Shown here piece by piece: positions 1 through 11,172 of a stretch of DNA of 64,000 bases. This stretch comes from Agroathelia rolfsii. Lineage: Eukaryota; Basidiomycota; Agaricomycetes; Amylocorticiales; Amylocorticiaceae. The DNA lies in the NCBI GenBank assembly GCA_018343915.1, contig JABRWF010000001.1, positions 5,642,001 through 5,706,000 on the forward strand, read 5' to 3'. How positions within the stretch are numbered: position 1 is the first letter of the stretch; each line of letters starts with the position of its first letter. The notes under the pieces were generated by a model. That model saw only the letters and a program-made list of their open reading frames with translations, searched no databases and was not told the DNA's origin. The position numbers were made by a program, and so were the translations under genes.

Positions 1-2
1 GC

Positions 3-893
3 ATAGATGGGCACTACACTAATAAGAATGGTGTATCAGTCATGATTCCCAAGTTCAAGAATCAATTCAGCAGCAACAAATCACTTCCCAAAGCTCAGCT
101 TATTGGGTATTTTAGTCATGGACTTGTAAGGGCAGCAGAACTTCATCCAGGAAAGCTAGATGGATGTAGAATGCCTGGGCTTGGCATGACTATCATCGGT
201 ATGTACGAATTCTGGTCTATTGTATCCTTGACTTATTATTAGGACTGGATATTAGATTCTATGCTATAATTAATTTTAATACTCTAAGTCTGTTGATCAT
301 CTCGAATTTCAAATTAAAAGACAATCCAATATGCAATTGCCCAATCAACTTCTGTATCTAGTGGAGATTCACATAGCTGGTGGGCAAGCTCAGCAGATTC
401 TGGTCAAATTTGTGTGTCAATATTGCCCCAAGTTACATAGCATATGCGCTTCACTTCAACATGCACCCACCTTACTTGCTTACAAATGTTTACCTAGCGG
501 TTGGTACAGTATTGCAATGGAGTACAAATCTGAAGTGGTCCCCATCACTAAACACAAGCACATCTCCACCTACTTGGCAAATTGGAAGACCAGTTTGCAG
601 GTGCTCGTTTTACAATTTCATCCCTTGGGTTTTGTCCATGGCGACCTACGTGATGCGAACATTATCTATGGAAATGATGGACATGTAAAGGCCATTGACT
701 TTGATTGGGGTGGTAAGGATGGGCAAGTGTTATATCCAACACCCAATCTAAACAGAATGTTGCTGGATGGGTGATCCTTGGGGGAAGAAGGCTTGAGGAT
801 CACAAAAGCAGATGATTTGCACATCTTGGAGGAGACGTTACGGCTATTAGAAGATCAGCAGAGGCATCAACAAAAGTTTTGATATCATAACCC
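3..893 (+). pseudogene. protein-kinase-like fragment, 5' end outside window, 3' end frame-broken
   Basis: An open frame enters from the window edge and runs to about 198, where a GTATGT donor follows the codons GMTIIG. A second open block (331-774) carries a kinase catalytic loop, HGDLRDAN, followed by AIDFDWGG, an HxDxxxxN plus DFG-like (DFD) arrangement seen in lineage-specific kinases of Agaricomycetes. Upstream of it is a conserved-looking stretch (YCPKLHSICASLQHAP). The second block ends at a TGA (772-774), but another frame continues with RITKADDLHILEETLRLLED and stops at about 880, which looks like the genuine C-terminus. Either a frameshift or an unusual splice lies near 770-805. The acceptor between the two blocks could not be fixed. 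Probably a decayed kinase gene; a sequencing indel in an intact gene is the alternative. Confidence 0.5.
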
Positions 894-1475
894 AGTTTCC
901 TCTTTCAGCAGGAGGGACTTCTTTTGGAAAGCGGTGAGGCCATTCTGGATGGAGCCGGTGGTGCTTGTGCATCTTATTTTTTTCCCCCGTTTATCCTATA
1001 CTAGTAGTAAATCCCGCATAATAAATAAATATAGCTAAGGGCATGTATATTCATGAAACAATTGCTGGTAGATGTTAGCTTGTGATAGAGAATGAGATTT
1101 CATAAGTGCAGCAGCAACAGTAGTAGTAGTGGATAAGGGACACGGAAGCCCTCCTCGGACATACTACACATGACGGATGCCGCATTCCGAGAGCTGCGCG
1201 GTCGGCCTTTGGGCCTTTGGGCCACTGGCAGCAGTCCTTGGCTCCGTAACATTCCATCCATCGGCTTTCTGAGTAAACTCTCTTCTATAGGCCTAGGAAA
1301 CGAGACGAATGCGATCCATAGCTACTGGCACCGAGACGGCGGTGTTTGTCTTCGCTCCATTACCATAGGCCATAGCCGCAGCCTTCAATTCGAAAATATT
1401 TCCCAACGACGATCATCATCAATAACCCGGGCACATTGTTAGTGTCGGTCACCAATGTATGTACTTTGTTCTCTC
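894..1475. other. intergenic region
   Basis: Separates the kinase fragment from the monooxygenase. It is AT-rich near 975-1070. Short overlapping open frames around 1075-1440 show no recognisable domain or splice support. I see no RNA gene or repeat. Confidence 0.5.
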
Positions 1476-1482
1476 TATAAAT
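1476..1482 (+). promoter_or_regulatory. TATA-like box (TATAAAT)
   Basis: TATAAAT lies 64 bases before the ATG of the FAD monooxygenase at 1546, followed by a pyrimidine-rich leader. The spacing suits a fungal core promoter. Seen in sequence; function inferred. Confidence 0.35.
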
Positions 1483-1545
1483 TCTCCGTCCCTTGCCAGT
1501 GCCTGCTAATCTTGCCCTTTCAGACTATCAAGCCAGCTTGCCATC

Positions 1546-2993
1546 ATGAGTACACTTCCCAAAGTCCTGATCATCGGTGGAGGCATGGGGTACGTCTGCA
1601 CGTACCATTTTGTCTCATTTCCATGTGGAATCTAACATTTGCTTGTGGTCGTACCCTGTAGCGGTCTCACCCTTGCACAATATCTAAGACACAAAGGCGT
1701 CGAGTTTGATATATTCGAACGTGATGAAAATGCTCAAGCAAGGGATCAAGGCTGGGCAGTAACATTGACAGAGTACGTACGACCGACCTTGCCTCATTGA
1801 TATACATATATATAATATAAATATATTTCTTATTTTCACTCCCGCACTGTTAGGCTGATTCCTGAACTTGAACGCATCTTACCCACGACGGCTAAGCCTA
1901 TTGAAACCATTTCCGTTAGCTACGGCGGCTCAAAGCCAGACGAGGCTACTGTGTACGACGGTTACACTGGTGCATACGGTGGAGGAGGCGAGGGCTTCTT
2001 ACGTGCGAATCGTGCCCGTTTACGTACATGGCTCTCAACGGAACTGCCTGTGCTATGGGACAAACAGTACGACCACCACGTTGTGAGTGAAGACGGCAAG
2101 GTTACAGTGCACTTCCGTGACGGCACCACTGCCGTCGGCGATGTTCTCGTTGGTGCTGATGGTGTCAGCTCACCTGTACGAAACTGCATGTACAAGGATG
2201 ATCCCGTCAAGCTGAACACATTGCCAGTGGGCATGATTGCGGGCGAGGTACATCTTTCGCCGGAACTGTCAGAACAGGAGCGCGACCTGGGCGGCTCCAT
2301 GCGTATGACTCACGCTGAGGGCTTCCGTATCTGGGTCGGACTCAAGAACGTGCACGAGGACGGTAGCTGTGATTTCTATTGGCTCATGCCCTGGCTTGAC
2401 GAAGATGCGCGCAAGCCCGACTTTTGGGTTTACACGGCTTCGCCCGAAGAACAGTTGCAATTTGTGCGCCGCAAATGCGAAGACCTACATCCGGGCCTGG
2501 TCAACTTCCTCAACTTCCAAAAGCCTGAGCTCATGTTCAAGCCGTTGCAGATTCGTGATCTGTTACCCAAAGTATGCCCGGATGGGCCTGTTACTTTGAT
2601 TGGTGATGCTGCTCATGCCCAATCCCCCTGTACGTTTGTTCCGCTTCTCCATCTAGCATTTTGATTGATCGTTACTCTTACCCTTACTCTTACTCGCAGT
2701 CCGTGGTGAAGGCGCCAACTTGGCCATTATCGATGCTCTCCGGCTGGGAGAGCTATTGACGACGCCAACAGACGAGCCTGTTCGGAACCTATTGCGTAAG
2801 TACGAAGAAGAGATGGTCTCTCGTTCCATGCCCTCTGTTCTTGGATCGCGTCACGCTGTCAACAACATGGCTTCGTATCGCCCTCCACGCAGCTGTAAGT
2901 CGCCATCTCTTGTCCTACTAGCCCTGTTTCTCTCTGATAATTGGTTTTCCCGTCGCCCATCCAGTCGTCAGAAGATCCGAGGGTGGAAACTAG
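1546..2993 (+). CDS. FAD-dependent monooxygenase (aromatic hydroxylase type)
   Basis: Five exons (1546-1589, 1662-1772, 1854-2629, 2700-2894, 2965-2993) join to 1,155 bases, encoding 384 residues. All introns are GT-AG and keep frame. The N-terminus has the Rossmann dinucleotide motif GGGMGGLTLAQYLRHKG split by intron 1, then an acidic strand end (FDIFERDE). The middle contains VLVGADGVSSPVR, the DG-type motif of flavoprotein hydroxylases. The C-terminal FAD ribityl motif GDAAHAQSPFRGEGAN is split by intron 3. This is the class A flavoprotein monooxygenase fold (salicylate hydroxylase/PHBH-like), which uses NAD(P)H and O2 to hydroxylate aromatic or polyketide-like substrates. The protein is slightly short for the family (usually 400-450) and its C-terminus ends soon after the FAD domain. 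There are no biosynthetic-cluster neighbours, so the substrate is unknown. A TATAAAT lies upstream. Confidence 0.85.
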
Positions 2994-3305
2994 TAGCCAG
3001 AGGAAACGAAAGAAAAAAAAAAAAAGCTGAGGGCATAGCCTCAGATTGTAATCCATGACCATCTGCATTAGTCAGTTTATTAGCAATTATTTTTCTTGTA
3101 ATACACCTCTCTTTCTCTTCGATCTCCTTTGAGTTTCTTTTCTTTTTCTTTTTTTTGCCATTCACTGGAAGACTATTTTTGAATAATTACCAGTGCTTAG
3201 CTGCAATGAAATATCTGGGGAATGAAGCTACATCTACATGCATTAGAGTTCGGACAATATATATTGCAGATGGTCATGTGACCAGCAGAAAATTGGATAC
3301 ATGTA
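2994..3305. other. intergenic region with homopolymer runs
   Basis: 3' flank of the monooxygenase. It contains an A13 run at about 3013 and pyrimidine-rich tracts at 3110-3155. No gene seen. Confidence 0.5.
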
Positions 3306-3672
3306 CAGTCGACTCCCTCTAAAGGTATGCCAATTGGTGACGCCAAGACAAGGGAATATGCCCTGATAGGGTTGCCGGATGTCTACTGGAAGAGTCTTTG
3401 CCTGGCAGGGCGGTGCAATCGCCAGCCTTTGTAAGCAAGGAATCGGACAGCTGGTTTTGCCGGCACACCCTATAGTGAGATATATCATTACCGACTTACT
3501 AACACATGGAGTATCTCCTTATATAGAGATGCATTATTAGAGCGTCAGGCATAAATGAATTTTATGCCTTTTGAACCCCTTCCCCCTGCATACCAACTTG
3601 GTGATGCCAAAAGTTAATGACTTATGAGAGATTATGCCCTGATAGAGCTACACCTTTAGAGGGAGTCTACTG
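3306..3672. mobile_element. MITE-like element, Tc1/mariner (pogo-like) type, TA target
   Basis: A 367-bp unit begins CAGTCGACTCCCTCTAAAG and ends with the inverted copy CTTTAGAGGGAGTCTACTG. The inverted repeats run about 21 bp with a single mismatch. Both ends are flanked by TA (3304-3305 and 3673-3674), the target duplication of Tc1/mariner elements, and the CAGTNGAC start resembles pogo/Fot1 ends. Subterminal blocks beside each terminus share the phrases TTGGTGAYGCCAA and ATGCCCTGATAG in direct orientation. No coding capacity is evident, so it would need a transposase supplied in trans. Confidence 0.75.
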
Positions 3673-3829
3673 TATACATTTCATGAAAAAAAAAACTCAT
3701 TTTCCTCCAGCTCAGCGCTTCTGCAGCAGTGCAATATAAAAATAAATTCAAATACCGTAGGACTACTGGCGATAGGACCTCAATTTATTCATTTCTACCC
3801 CTGCACTGATGTTCATATGTAGATCGGAG

Positions 3830-4800
3830 TCACAAACCGGGGTTGAGCTCAAACAAGGTCTCGATGAAAGGATCATCTAGCTTGCTATGCGGCTCGAACC
3901 TGGTGGTCCAGAGCATCCGAGCGGGACAAACACAAGCCTTAGCAGAGGCAAATGTAGCGTGGAGATATCGCGAAGTCGTGCGACCAGGTTAGGGAGGAAG
4001 CCCATGAGGACAATGGATTGGTCTGTATGCTTATCGTGCGGGCCTGGCAGAACTCTGCTAGTAAGGCGTCGTTGACACACTGGTGGTAGAGCGCACAGAT
4101 GAGGGCAAGCACCGGCACTGCACCACGACATACACTCTGGAACCGATGATTGCCTTCCATGCGTATAACGTGTACAAGCTAATTAAATCATCAAGCACAT
4201 CACCATCAAGTTTTAGTACTCATGGATACAGCGATGGGCGCCGTTCTCATTATCGTGATTAATAGCTTGCCTACGTTCTGTATGAGCGTGTTAACAGATC
4301 TAGATAGACAGCAAAAGTCACATGATCCTCATCCATCATAATCATGAATCCGAACTCCGATTGTTTTTCCACCACCGCCGTGACCTCATCGTCCGAGTCT
4401 AAAGATGTCCGCCTTGTCCGTCTTGCAAGATGCCAGCAACTACAAATGCTATGTTCCATTGGCATAAAGAGACCTCTTGAGAATGTCTTTGAAAATGCGG
4501 GCAAATCATGCTATGGTGCAGCAGGCTCGTTTGACTAGAAGCTCTGCACGCTGAGGACACGATTTTGTTGTGCAACGTCAAGTCAGCGCCCGTGCCGCCT
4601 ATCATCAGAGCTTCGCACACGAGTGTGATGGATTCTTTGACACACTCCATGCAAACACAATCGTCCTATGTTTCCATTTGTGCTAGCTTCGAGCGTCGGT
4701 GCCGCACTCACTTGCAGTCAACACTCAGACCACCGCCGAGCCTGTTCGGTACACATTTGAAATACAACTCGAGTGTACGGTCTGGATCTGTCAATTTCTG
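3830..4800 (-). pseudogene. possible degraded gene, family not recognised
   Basis: On the minus strand several short frames read like real protein but do not join cleanly. They are a block near 4800-4740 (TLELYFKCVPNRLGGGLSVDC) with a GTGAGT donor, a block near 4650-4540 (SITLVCEALMIGGTGADLTL), a block near 4500-4330 (EFGFMIMMDEDHV), and a terminal block ending at a TGA at 3830-3832 (LDDPFIETLFELNPGL). Phases between the blocks conflict at the only evident splice sites. I cannot name the family. The region could instead be a multi-exon gene whose introns I mis-set, or chance open frames. Confidence 0.3.
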
Positions 4801-5040
4801 TCATGGATATACTCCCTAAACAGACATATTATCAATATCTCGACGCGTGTCACCGCGCTCCCCCGGGCAGATGCCAATAAATAGAACGGTTAGATTAAGC
4901 GTCCTACATTAGATACTTCTTTTCATCGGGCTGGCGCCCAGGGAAATAGCCACAGCGGTTGAGTTCTTTTATCAAACTTACGTGGCTTGCCTTTTTTAAT
5001 ATCGCCTTCGCAGAAAAAAGAACTATTTACAATATTGTCC

Positions 5041-5050
5041 TATAAAAATA
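5041..5050 (+). promoter_or_regulatory. TATA-like box of the DUF2235-TPR gene
   Basis: TATAAAAATA lies 73 bases upstream of the first in-frame ATG (5123). A pyrimidine-rich stretch follows before the ATG. Confidence 0.4.
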
Positions 5051-5122
5051 GCTCCTTTGCCTTTTGAACGGTACCCAAGCCCCAAATCTTCATCCTGTCT
5101 TTTTTCTACTCTAGCGACAACT

Positions 5123-8100
5123 ATGTCGCGCGTAACCGACCCTCATGATGGTATCAGGATGACCGTCGAAACATCATCTGAATCACCTACCGGGTTCAAT
5201 TCGCACCTGGATCCAATTCTAACTCCGATGGTGACACAAAGGTACAATGCTGGCCGATCCTTTGCTCGACAGCCCGTTACTTACGTTTTAGATCAGCTCC
5301 GGAAACATTCCCTGTTCATGCATGTCATCCTCTGGCCGAAATCTCATCGTCTGCATCGATGGAACGTCTAATCAATTTAGCGAAAAGGCAAGTCGCATGT
5401 CTAACGCCTGAATACAAAAGTTCAACCTAAACATTCGGGTGTATCAGAGCTCCAACGTGGTCGAGTTGTACAGCCACCTGGTGAAGGACGCAAAACAGCT
5501 TACATATTACGATAGCGGAATTGGAACGTATGTCAAGGAATCGACAGGTTGGAAGTCTTGGGTATCCATGAAAGCTCTGAGTCAGAAATTCTATTACGCA
5601 ATGGATATGGCAATCGCATGGTACATAATTTGATCTTTATGATGTATATAGCTGTTATCTAACTATTCATTAAAGGAACTTCAAGAATAAGGTACTGAGT
5701 GCATATCAGTGGCTCTCCGAGAACTACGAAGAAGGCGATCGCATTTTTCTCTTTGGTAGGTGCTGAATGAAACGCCGTAAAGACCAGCACTAGACCTCCG
5801 ATTGATTTCATTCAGGTTTTTCTCGCGGCGCTTACCAGGCTCGTGTTATTGCTGGCATGATACATCGAGTAATTTTATTTTTATACAAACCGCGTCGGTC
5901 GAATCATTCATTATTCAAATTAGGTTGGACTTCTTCACAAGGGAAACAACAACCAAATCCCGTTGTAAGTGGTTTCATATGTCGTATGCCTGTGCATATG
6001 GTTAATAGATACATTTTAGTGCATACGAGCTTTATACGCAGAGCATCTCTGGTGAAAAACGGACCAGAGGAGGAAATAGAGACGAGGAGCAGAATAGCCC
6101 CTACATTCCCGATGGACAACGGGGAAAGGACGCCCAGAGCGATGGGAAACAAAAGAGCATATGTGACCATTTTAAATCATCTTTCTCTCGAGATGTCAAA
6201 GTCCATTTCGTTGGTGCTTGGTGAGTGACCATTATAGCTTGACAATTACCCTTTCTGAAATCCCATGTGATTCCCAGGGATACAGTATCTTCCATCGGAA
6301 TCCTACGAGGGAGAAGCCTGCCCGAAACGAATACAGGGATGCAACATGTTTGTGCTTTTCGCCATGCTCTTGCGCTAGACGAGAGACGGGTCAAGTTCCT
6401 TCCCGAATTCGCTAATGGCGGTAATGGGCCCGGGAAAGAAGATACTGTTAAAGAAGTCTGGTTTGCTGGCTCGCATTCGGACATGTATGTATCATCTCCT
6501 TTGCTCGTGACTTTTCCCTATTAGTTTTAATCTATGTTGCTAATAGTGGCGGTGGTAATACCGAAAACGTTGAACTTAATGGCTTTGGACCGGCTCTACG
6601 GTGGATGGTATACGAGGCCACGTCATACGGGGCGGATATGCAATTCAAGCAGCCGTGGGTATGGGGGGAATTATCACTCACCAACTCTATGACTGGCTTC
6701 TGGAGATTTCTTGAATGTCTACCTTTTTCGCGGCTGTCATACAAAAACATGGATTCAGTGACATGGTCCGTATCAGCAATTTCTTTCTTTTTTTCAATTG
6801 AAAACATCAGCTTCACCGTTTTCTAACTTATTACTAGGGCCCCACATTGGGCCAAACCTCGTCGGTTGCAAGAAAACCAACGGATACATAGTTCTGTTTT
6901 TCGATCAGACGATAAATACAAAACTAAGGCACGTCTGCCTTCAAATGCATCATGGGATCCGCAAGCATTAAAGGACAAAGATATGATTGAGAAAGACCCG
7001 TACGCCGAAGCAGACGATGTATTCAACAAATTGTCAGGATCTGGATCGGAGCTTACGGAGGCCGATTACAGTGTCTTGGATATTCTGTCTTCCTCTAGTA
7101 AGCCGTCTGTTTTTCGTAGGTTAGGAATCTTCCTCAACCCCCCTTGCCTGCTTAGATTTTGGACGTCAATTGATTAGCGAGATTCCCGAAACTCTGAACA
7201 TTTGCATGTACTATCTTCGAGCGGAATGCTACCGTCCCTCGACAGAGTCCCACAGACTTTTCATTTCCTTGGCAAAAACGATAGTCATCTTCGAAGCTTC
7301 GCCTATTGCTAGCCGACTATGCTTAAAAGCTGTGCTCAGAAACATCGAGCCGTTTTTCGATAGGATCAAAGTTAACCGCACAGTCATTGATCAGGTCCGC
7401 GCACGCATCGACAATATAAAGACACCTCCGCTTGTTGAGCTGCCAGATGACGACAAGAAAGACCTTTCACGGATTGTCGACCGTCAACGAGTCCTGACGT
7501 ATTATAAGGCCGTAGATGTGATGGATGTTTCACAGAAGATAGGCCACCTCAGCGACTTGGCTCTTATCCTTCTGCTCAATTTTGGGTACGGCAAAGATCA
7601 TAAAGCCCTGGAGAGGGTGAATACGGTACACCAAGAGATAATTGGACTATCCGAGGGACGTGACGACGACAAACGCATATATCTTTCTATGCATGAGAAC
7701 GTTTTACAAGGACAGTACAAGCAACTTGTCGATGCACGAGACTTTGACGGATCAGTTAACTTGACAAAATATGCAGCCGGGCTATTCCCCAGCGATGACT
7801 ACCGAAAACCTGAGTGGCTAATCAGACTTTCCATCGCCTTGAGACGTCGATTCGAGCTGTTTGAGGACGAGCGAGACATTTTAGAGGCAATATCTGTTGC
7901 GAAAGAAGCTGTCCCAGTTGAGCTCGCCGCTCATGAAAACCCCAACAAACACTCATACCTGGCTAATCTTGCTCTTGCTCTCAAAAGTTTATTCGATCGT
8001 CGCAAGGAAATGGCGGATATCGATCACGCCATTACTCATGCACGTAGTGCTCTTGACCTGACGCCTGAAGGCCATGCTGATCGACCTAGCCGTCTCACTG

Positions 8101-10082
8101 ATTACGCCATGACTCTTTGGAGTCGGTTTGAATCCTCTGGGGAATCATCAGACATCGATAATGCGGCAACTCTTGTGCGCCAAGCCATCGACCTCACTCC
8201 GAACGACCGCTCCGAAAAACATGCTCGACGCGCGGATCTCGTGGCTATACTCGATTGTCGATTCCGTCGTTTCACACGCTCAACGGATATCAACGATGCG
8301 TTTAATATCGCGAAGGACGTACTCGATAATATACCCAATAACCATGCTGATGAACCGAGTTGGCTCATTATTGCTGCTTCGGTGTTGTGCAGTCGCTTCA
8401 TGTATCTTGGCGGTGTCTTTGACATTGACGTGGCTGTTGGTTACGCGCGGCGAGCTGTCTTCCAAACTCCCAGAGACAGCTTTGATAAGCCTTTACGGCT
8501 TGCGACTCTTGTCGGCTTGCTCAGACGACGGTTTGACCGACTTGGTCGATTGGCGGACCTAGAGGGAGCAATTTTATGTGCCCGAGAGGCTATCGATCTT
8601 ACTCCAGAGCGCTATGCTAGCAAGCCTGCTCTACTAGCCGATCTGGCAAGCATGCTTAATGCTCGCTTTAAGCGTATTAAGAACATGGCTGATATTAAAA
8701 CAGCCATAGAGTATGCTTCCCAAGCGTTAGATATAACGCCTTATAGACATGCTGATCGGCAGCATCGCATTTCCAATCTTGTGAATATCCTCAGAAGCAG
8801 AGAAAATCCAAGCTACGAGATAACAGACACCTCTCAACGCGCCAGTGATATCGATTCGGACGTCAAGAACCCCACTGCCCTTGAATACAGTCGTCTCGCA
8901 TCCCAAATCTATGCTCAATTCGAGCGTCACCCCAGGATAGCAGATCTCGAAGCAGCCATTTTTCTGGCACAAAAAGCCCTTGAGCTCACGCCTCAAGACT
9001 CTTCCGATCAGCCTATTCAACTCGTCAATTGTGCGCATATGCTTCAGAGCCGATTCATCCATTTCAAAGAGGTGGCAGATCTCGATGCCGTCATCGAATG
9101 CACCGAAACGGCTATTTGTCGTGTTTCAGATGGATATGCGGATAAGCCTTGTTGGCTTCACTTCCTCGCGTTGTCATTTAAAATGCGATTTGACTCTCAT
9201 GGTCAGGAACCAGACCTTGTCAAGGCTATATCCAAAGCAGAGGAAGCGGTTAATCTTGCTTCGGATAAAAGACCAGAAACGCCTGCTTATCTTATGGATC
9301 TTGCGGATATGCTCTGCTGTCAGTTTGATCGCATCGGGGCAGGTGTCAATATCCCGAGTCAGAATCCGCAACCAGATAGTGTCTCCACCATCGACACTAG
9401 TGCCGAGAAATCTGCATCTCATAACGCGCTTAACAGCCTACCCATTCAAGCTAGGGAAGAAGAAGATGATGCCCAAATGGTTGCTTTGGCCCACAGTGAG
9501 TGCACCGTTAATTTTGCGTCTTCCGAACGCACTGACATCCATGAAGCCGCTTCCAAACATGTGCTTACCTCCTCCGAGCCCGAGCCTTCCGCTGCCTCAG
9601 GTAGCGCGACATATCTAGATAGAGCTATTGTGTCGGCAGAAAGGGCTATTCGCCTGGCCTCAGCGACCGCACTTCCCTCCTGGTTGTCCACTCTCGGCGA
9701 ATTACATCTCAAGCGCTTCGACTATGATACTACTTCAAGTCAGTCTGAACATGAGGCGGAAGACATTTACCAGGCGATTTCATTGATTCGAAAAGCTGTT
9801 AAGCAAGTACCCGACTGGAACGAGGACAAGCCGAAATACTTCAACCAATTTGCGCTTGCTCTCCTAACACGCTTCCAGAGCCAAGCAGCAGAGGCCTCTG
9901 AAGATATGGAGGATGCCCTGCAATCCGCAAAACGAGCCGTCGAGCTCTGTCCGGACACCAGCGATCAAAAACCTCGATATCAAGTTGATCTACAATATAT
10001 TCAAAAAGTGTACAACTATTGGAATGGCAATCTATTGCTACGGGGGATGGGAGTGATGGAGTCACAGTCACGCTACGCGTGA
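5123..10082 (+). CDS. DUF2235 alpha/beta-hydrolase joined to TPR-like repeats
   Basis: Eleven exons: 5123-5241, 5297-5387, 5448-5620, 5676-5755, 5816-5868, 5924-5964, 6020-6220, 6278-6484, 6547-6765, 6838-7097, 7156-10082. They sum to 4,371 bases, encoding 1,456 residues with an exact frame. Intron 2 starts with GC (AAAAG/GCAAGT). Residues about 55-400 form a DUF2235 domain, the fold shared with bacterial Tle1 phospholipase effectors: LIVCIDGTSNQF at the start, NVVELYSHLV, TYYDSGIGTY, the nucleophile elbow GFSRGAYQAR (Ser at about 157), and DVKVHFVGAW. The last exon encodes about a dozen degenerate 50-residue TPR-like units with a recurring consensus (RFxxxxxxxDLxxAIxxAxxALDLTP). Such arrays usually precede a CHAT protease domain in Agaricomycetes, but none follows here. 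Likely cytosolic; a lipase or recognition role is inferred only. Confidence 0.85.
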
Positions 10083-11033
10083 CTAGGCCTTTAGAGTAGC
10101 CGCACAGTTGAGTATGTATCTCATTCGTTTGTCCGCGTACCGCGTCCAAGTACAACGACAAGCATAATATATCTTGCTTTGATTTATTATCTGGCTGGCT
10201 TGCTTTTCCCACAACAACGAGTCCACTCAAAAAGAAAAAGATCCAAATTAATGGTGTGTGTTCAATATTTTGAACCGATTGAGTACCGGGGTTGACATTA
10301 TATCAAAGACACCTGGCTTGTTTGACACATTCTATTTGGTTGGCGTCTGTGCCGGGGATCGACAAAAACATCGTGTTGGATTGTGTGATTTGAGGGAGCG
10401 AGTGCTGTGATTGCGGTTACGATTCAGACTATTGAATTGTTCGAACCTGACTTGGTTACAATTGACTTGTGTTTTGGAATTTTTATGCCTTTTTTAGTAC
10501 ATATGATTTCTCTATTAGTGGCTTTTATGTGTAGACAATGTGGTCGTTCGTTGCCATGGAATGTTAGCGTTGTTGGCGCTGGTAAAGGAAATATGATTGG
10601 GGTCTGTATTTGTCCTCGGAATTGCGACTTGAAAGGCGAAGCCGGCTAAGATGTAGTACCAGTCCTTTAATGAGAGTGCGTCTGACGCCTTCATTGAGAT
10701 GCAACATGAATGGCAATTAATTATTAGATGCGCTGGTCATGTGACCGTGACTGTAAACTAATTATAAACTCCGACTGATAGAAGGCACCGAGCACAGCCA
10801 GCATGCAACTCATCAGATTCGTTGAGATGAAAGTATTGAAGTAGTGAAGCTGGCTTACTTACAATTACCACTCGAGCCAGAACAATAGCAGGATTCCAAA
10901 TGCGCAAGAACAAGGGAATAAGAAAACAATAGGAAGGCGGTCGGAGAATGAATCGGAGTTATGTGCCTTGTTCCTTCGGAGGGAGCCATTGTTCCCGCTC
11001 CGGGCAGCGTTGTCTATTGTCCGCGATGTTGGA
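10083..11033. other. intergenic region
   Basis: About 0.95 kb between convergently unrelated genes. It includes a GT-rich tract at 10400-10640 and an AT-rich zone at 10720-10780. I see no coding exon, RNA gene or repeat with clear ends. Confidence 0.45.
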
Positions 11034-11039
11034 TATAAA
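11034..11039 (+). promoter_or_regulatory. TATA box and pyrimidine-rich leader
   Basis: TATAAA lies 134 bases before the ATG at 11173. The stretch from about 11090 to 11160 is almost pure C/T, a frequent feature of fungal promoters and leaders with strong expression. Confidence 0.35.
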
Positions 11040-11172
11040 CATCCGCTCGCTCGCCATGCGCCAGCCTCGTTTTACAGTCTTTTTCTGCAATCGATTCTCT
11101 CTGTTCTCCTTTTCATCTCTCTCTTTCTTTTGCTTTATTATCTCTTCCTCTCCAGCTAGCTCTGTGACCTAG

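Noticed and set aside
8980..9618. 212-codon frame inside the TPR exon
   Set aside because: Out-of-frame shadow of the repeat array.
7170..10082. TPR exon as a stand-alone gene
   Set aside because: The acceptor at 7155 joins it in frame to the DUF2235 exons, and no ATG with good context opens it; the joined model sums to whole codons.
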